This document shows, one piece after another, positions 6,585-7,692 of a DNA stretch of 7,692 bases (position 1 is the stretch's first letter; each line of letters begins with the position of its first letter). This stretch comes from UBA4615 sp046046245. Lineage in GTDB: Bacteria > Pseudomonadota > Gammaproteobacteria > Burkholderiales > Burkholderiaceae_E. The stretch is taken from assembly GCA_046046245.1 (NCBI GenBank), contig JBJOKE010000057.1, positions 1 through 7,692 on the forward strand. The letters run 5' to 3'. Position numbers and translations under genes: made by a program. A model generated the notes under the pieces. It saw only the letters and a program-made list of their open reading frames with translations. It was not told where the DNA came from and did no database searches.

Positions 6585-7692
6585 TCAGAGCCGAAGGGCG
6601 CCCGCGTAGCCGGTGAGCTCGAGGTAGCCGCGGCCGACGCGCCGGCCGCCCTCGTAGGCGGTGACGGCACCCTCCCAGTAGGTGGTGCCGGTGCTGCCGC
6701 GCGCGTCGAGTTCCTGGTCGTCGATCAGCGGCCGCAGCTCGAGCTCGCGACCGGCCACGCGCACCCGCATCGCGACCGGCCAGCGGGCGCCGGTCCTGGG
6801 CGAGGCCCAGTGGCGGATCGGCTCGAAGACCGGGCGCAGGCCGGTGCGCGGCACGCCGTCGCGACCGGTACGCAGCGTCGCGTCGGCCCAGGTGACGCCG
6901 CCGTCGCGGCCGCGCATCCGGAACGCCATCAGCGCACCGCCGTCGTCGAGGTTCAGGCCCGTCCAGTCCCAGCCGACGCTGTCCGCGCCCATCGTCTCGC
7001 TCGACCACTCGTGGTCGAACCAGGCCGAGCCGCGGACCGCGACCGGTGCATCGCGACCGACCCGCAGCCGGCCGTCGACGGCGAGCTGGGGCCGGCTGTA
7101 GTAGCGGCTCGCCTGGCCCGGTGCCGGGCCCTTGCGCGAGTAGCCGGCCTCGCCCTGCAGCATCGGCGGCCCGCCGGGATCGAGGCTCAGGTCGCAGTCG
7201 AAGTCCGCCGTCGCGATCCGCGCGCGGTAGCGGTCGGTGGCCGCGTCGCGCTCGAGGAACCAGGCGTCGACGCCGCGGCCGGATCGGACCCGCGTGTCGC
7301 CGACCGCGGCGTCGGCGAGCCCGGTGCCGGCGCGGGCAGCGCGCTCGGCATGCAGCAGGCGGCCGCGTTCGGGCAGCGCGAGCGCGGCGTGCGCCAGCAC
7401 GAGCTGGGTCGGTGCGAAGCGGCTCGGGTTCGCGGCCGGGTGCGCGGTTCGGCTGCGGAAGAAGGTCAGCTGGATGCCGAGGTCGGCGCCGCCGGGGCGC
7501 GACAGCCAGCCGGTCACGTACCACCATTCGGTCCGGTGGTCCGGATGGGCGCCGAAGTCGGCGGGAAAGCGCATCGGGCCCGGGGCGACGGGTGCCCAGC
7601 CGAAACGCTCCGCGGCCGGCGGCGGCGCCTCGCGCGGGGGCGCCGGCGGATTCGCGGCGCCCGGCTGCGCGCGCACCGCGGCCGCCGGCACG
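6585..7692 (-). CDS. Secreted lipocalin-like (AttH/CrtC-like) protein, N-terminus outside the window
   Basis: There are 368 visible residues, ending at TGA 6587-6585 on the - strand. The only start in view is a GTG at 7691, at the very edge. The first residues ('AAAVRAQPGAANPPAPPRE') look like the end of a signal peptide followed by a Pro/Ala-rich linker, so the true start probably lies beyond the window. Family motifs, numbered from that GTG, are: HRTEWWYVTGWL (52-63), YYSRPQL (197-203), WFDHEWSS (224-231), GWDWTGLNLDDGGALMAFRMR from 240, and TYWEGAV (337-343) near the end. These are the marks of the two-domain lipocalin-like proteins called 'predicted secreted hydrolase', AttH-like or carotenoid 1,2-hydratase-like. 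Carotenoid hydration is not implied here, as no carotenoid genes are present. Relatives are often encoded beside a LolCDE/MacB-like ABC transporter, which would lie to the right. Family is confident, function uncertain. Confidence 0.88.
   Translation of the reverse strand, partial: VPAAAVRAQPGAANPPAPPREAPPPAAERFGWAPVAPGPMRFPADFGAHPDHRTEWWYVTGWLSRPGGADLGIQLTFFRSRTAHPAANPSRFAPTQLVLAHAALALPERGRLLHAERAARAGTGLADAAVGDTRVRSGRGVDAWFLERDAATDRYRARIATADFDCDLSLDPGGPPMLQGEAGYSRKGPAPGQASRYYSRPQLAVDGRLRVGRDAPVAVRGSAWFDHEWSSETMGADSVGWDWTGLNLDDGGALMAFRMRGRDGGVTWADATLRTGRDGVPRTGLRPVFEPIRHWASPRTGARWPVAMRVRVAGRELELRPLIDDQELDARGSTGTTYWEGAVTAYEGGRRVGRGYLELTGYAGALRL

Noticed and set aside
5666..6616. A 316-codon + strand frame spanning the DUF1232 gene, the palindrome and the antisense of the small membrane gene.
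   Set aside because: It is Arg/Ala-rich without domains, crosses a likely terminator and overlaps two better-supported genes.
6494..6670. An N-terminal extension of 59 codons on the small membrane protein.
   Set aside because: It overlaps the 3' end of the lipocalin-like gene and is low-complexity, whereas the internal ATG at 6493 has a properly spaced AGGA and leads directly into the first hydrophobic helix.
6337..7527. A 396-codon - strand frame overlapping the lipocalin-like gene and the start of the small membrane gene.
   Set aside because: The N-terminal part is Arg/Pro/Ala-rich shadow sequence. The competing frame carries the clear EWWY and WFDHEWSS motifs.
1..7692. CRISPR arrays, tRNA or rRNA genes, IS ends, phage genes or a toxin-antitoxin pair.
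   Set aside because: Reading both strands I saw no regularly spaced repeats, no RNA-gene signatures and no transposase or integrase motifs. The coding content is accounted for by the listed genes.

Overview
The window is very GC-rich (roughly 70% by eye) and densely packed. It looks like a chromosomal segment of a Gram-negative proteobacterium. The high GC, the run of type II secretion genes in the order gspN-gspD-gspE-gspF and the protein sequences fit a betaproteobacterium, probably Burkholderiales. That placement is inference from style and gene order, not a database match.

Positions 1-5640 (+ strand) hold the 3' end of a type II secretion system (T2SS) operon. They contain the C-terminal part of GspN, the complete outer-membrane secretin GspD (TTG start), the cytoplasmic ATPase GspE and the inner-membrane platform protein GspF. 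Spacing is tight: 3 nt between gspN and gspD, 7 nt between gspD and gspE, and a 1-nt TGATG overlap between gspE and gspF. This implies one transcript with translational coupling. GspE powers assembly of the pseudopilus on the GspF platform, and folded exoproteins leave the periplasm through the GspD channel. The remaining components (GspC, pseudopilins GspG-K, GspL, GspM, prepilin peptidase GspO) are not in the window and presumably lie upstream or elsewhere.

Positions 5641-6035 (+) hold a short spacer with a weak hairpin, then a 100-aa DUF1232/YkvA-type membrane protein with its own good Shine-Dalgarno. A perfect 24-bp palindrome fills most of the 41-bp gap to the next gene, which converges on it, and probably acts as a bidirectional terminator.

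Positions 6077-7692 (- strand) hold two genes. One encodes a small four-helix membrane protein of unknown function. The other, upstream of it on the same strand, is a secreted lipocalin-like/AttH-CrtC-like protein ('predicted secreted hydrolase' type) whose N-terminus runs off the right edge of the window.

I see no tRNA, rRNA, CRISPR array, IS element or phage gene. The T2SS genes are recognisable members of a known system. The unusual points are local: a glycine-rich repeat in GspD, a long proline-rich GspD tail, a shortened zinc-binding loop in GspE, and the little-characterised genes at the right end. I found no convincing evidence of an undescribed system here.
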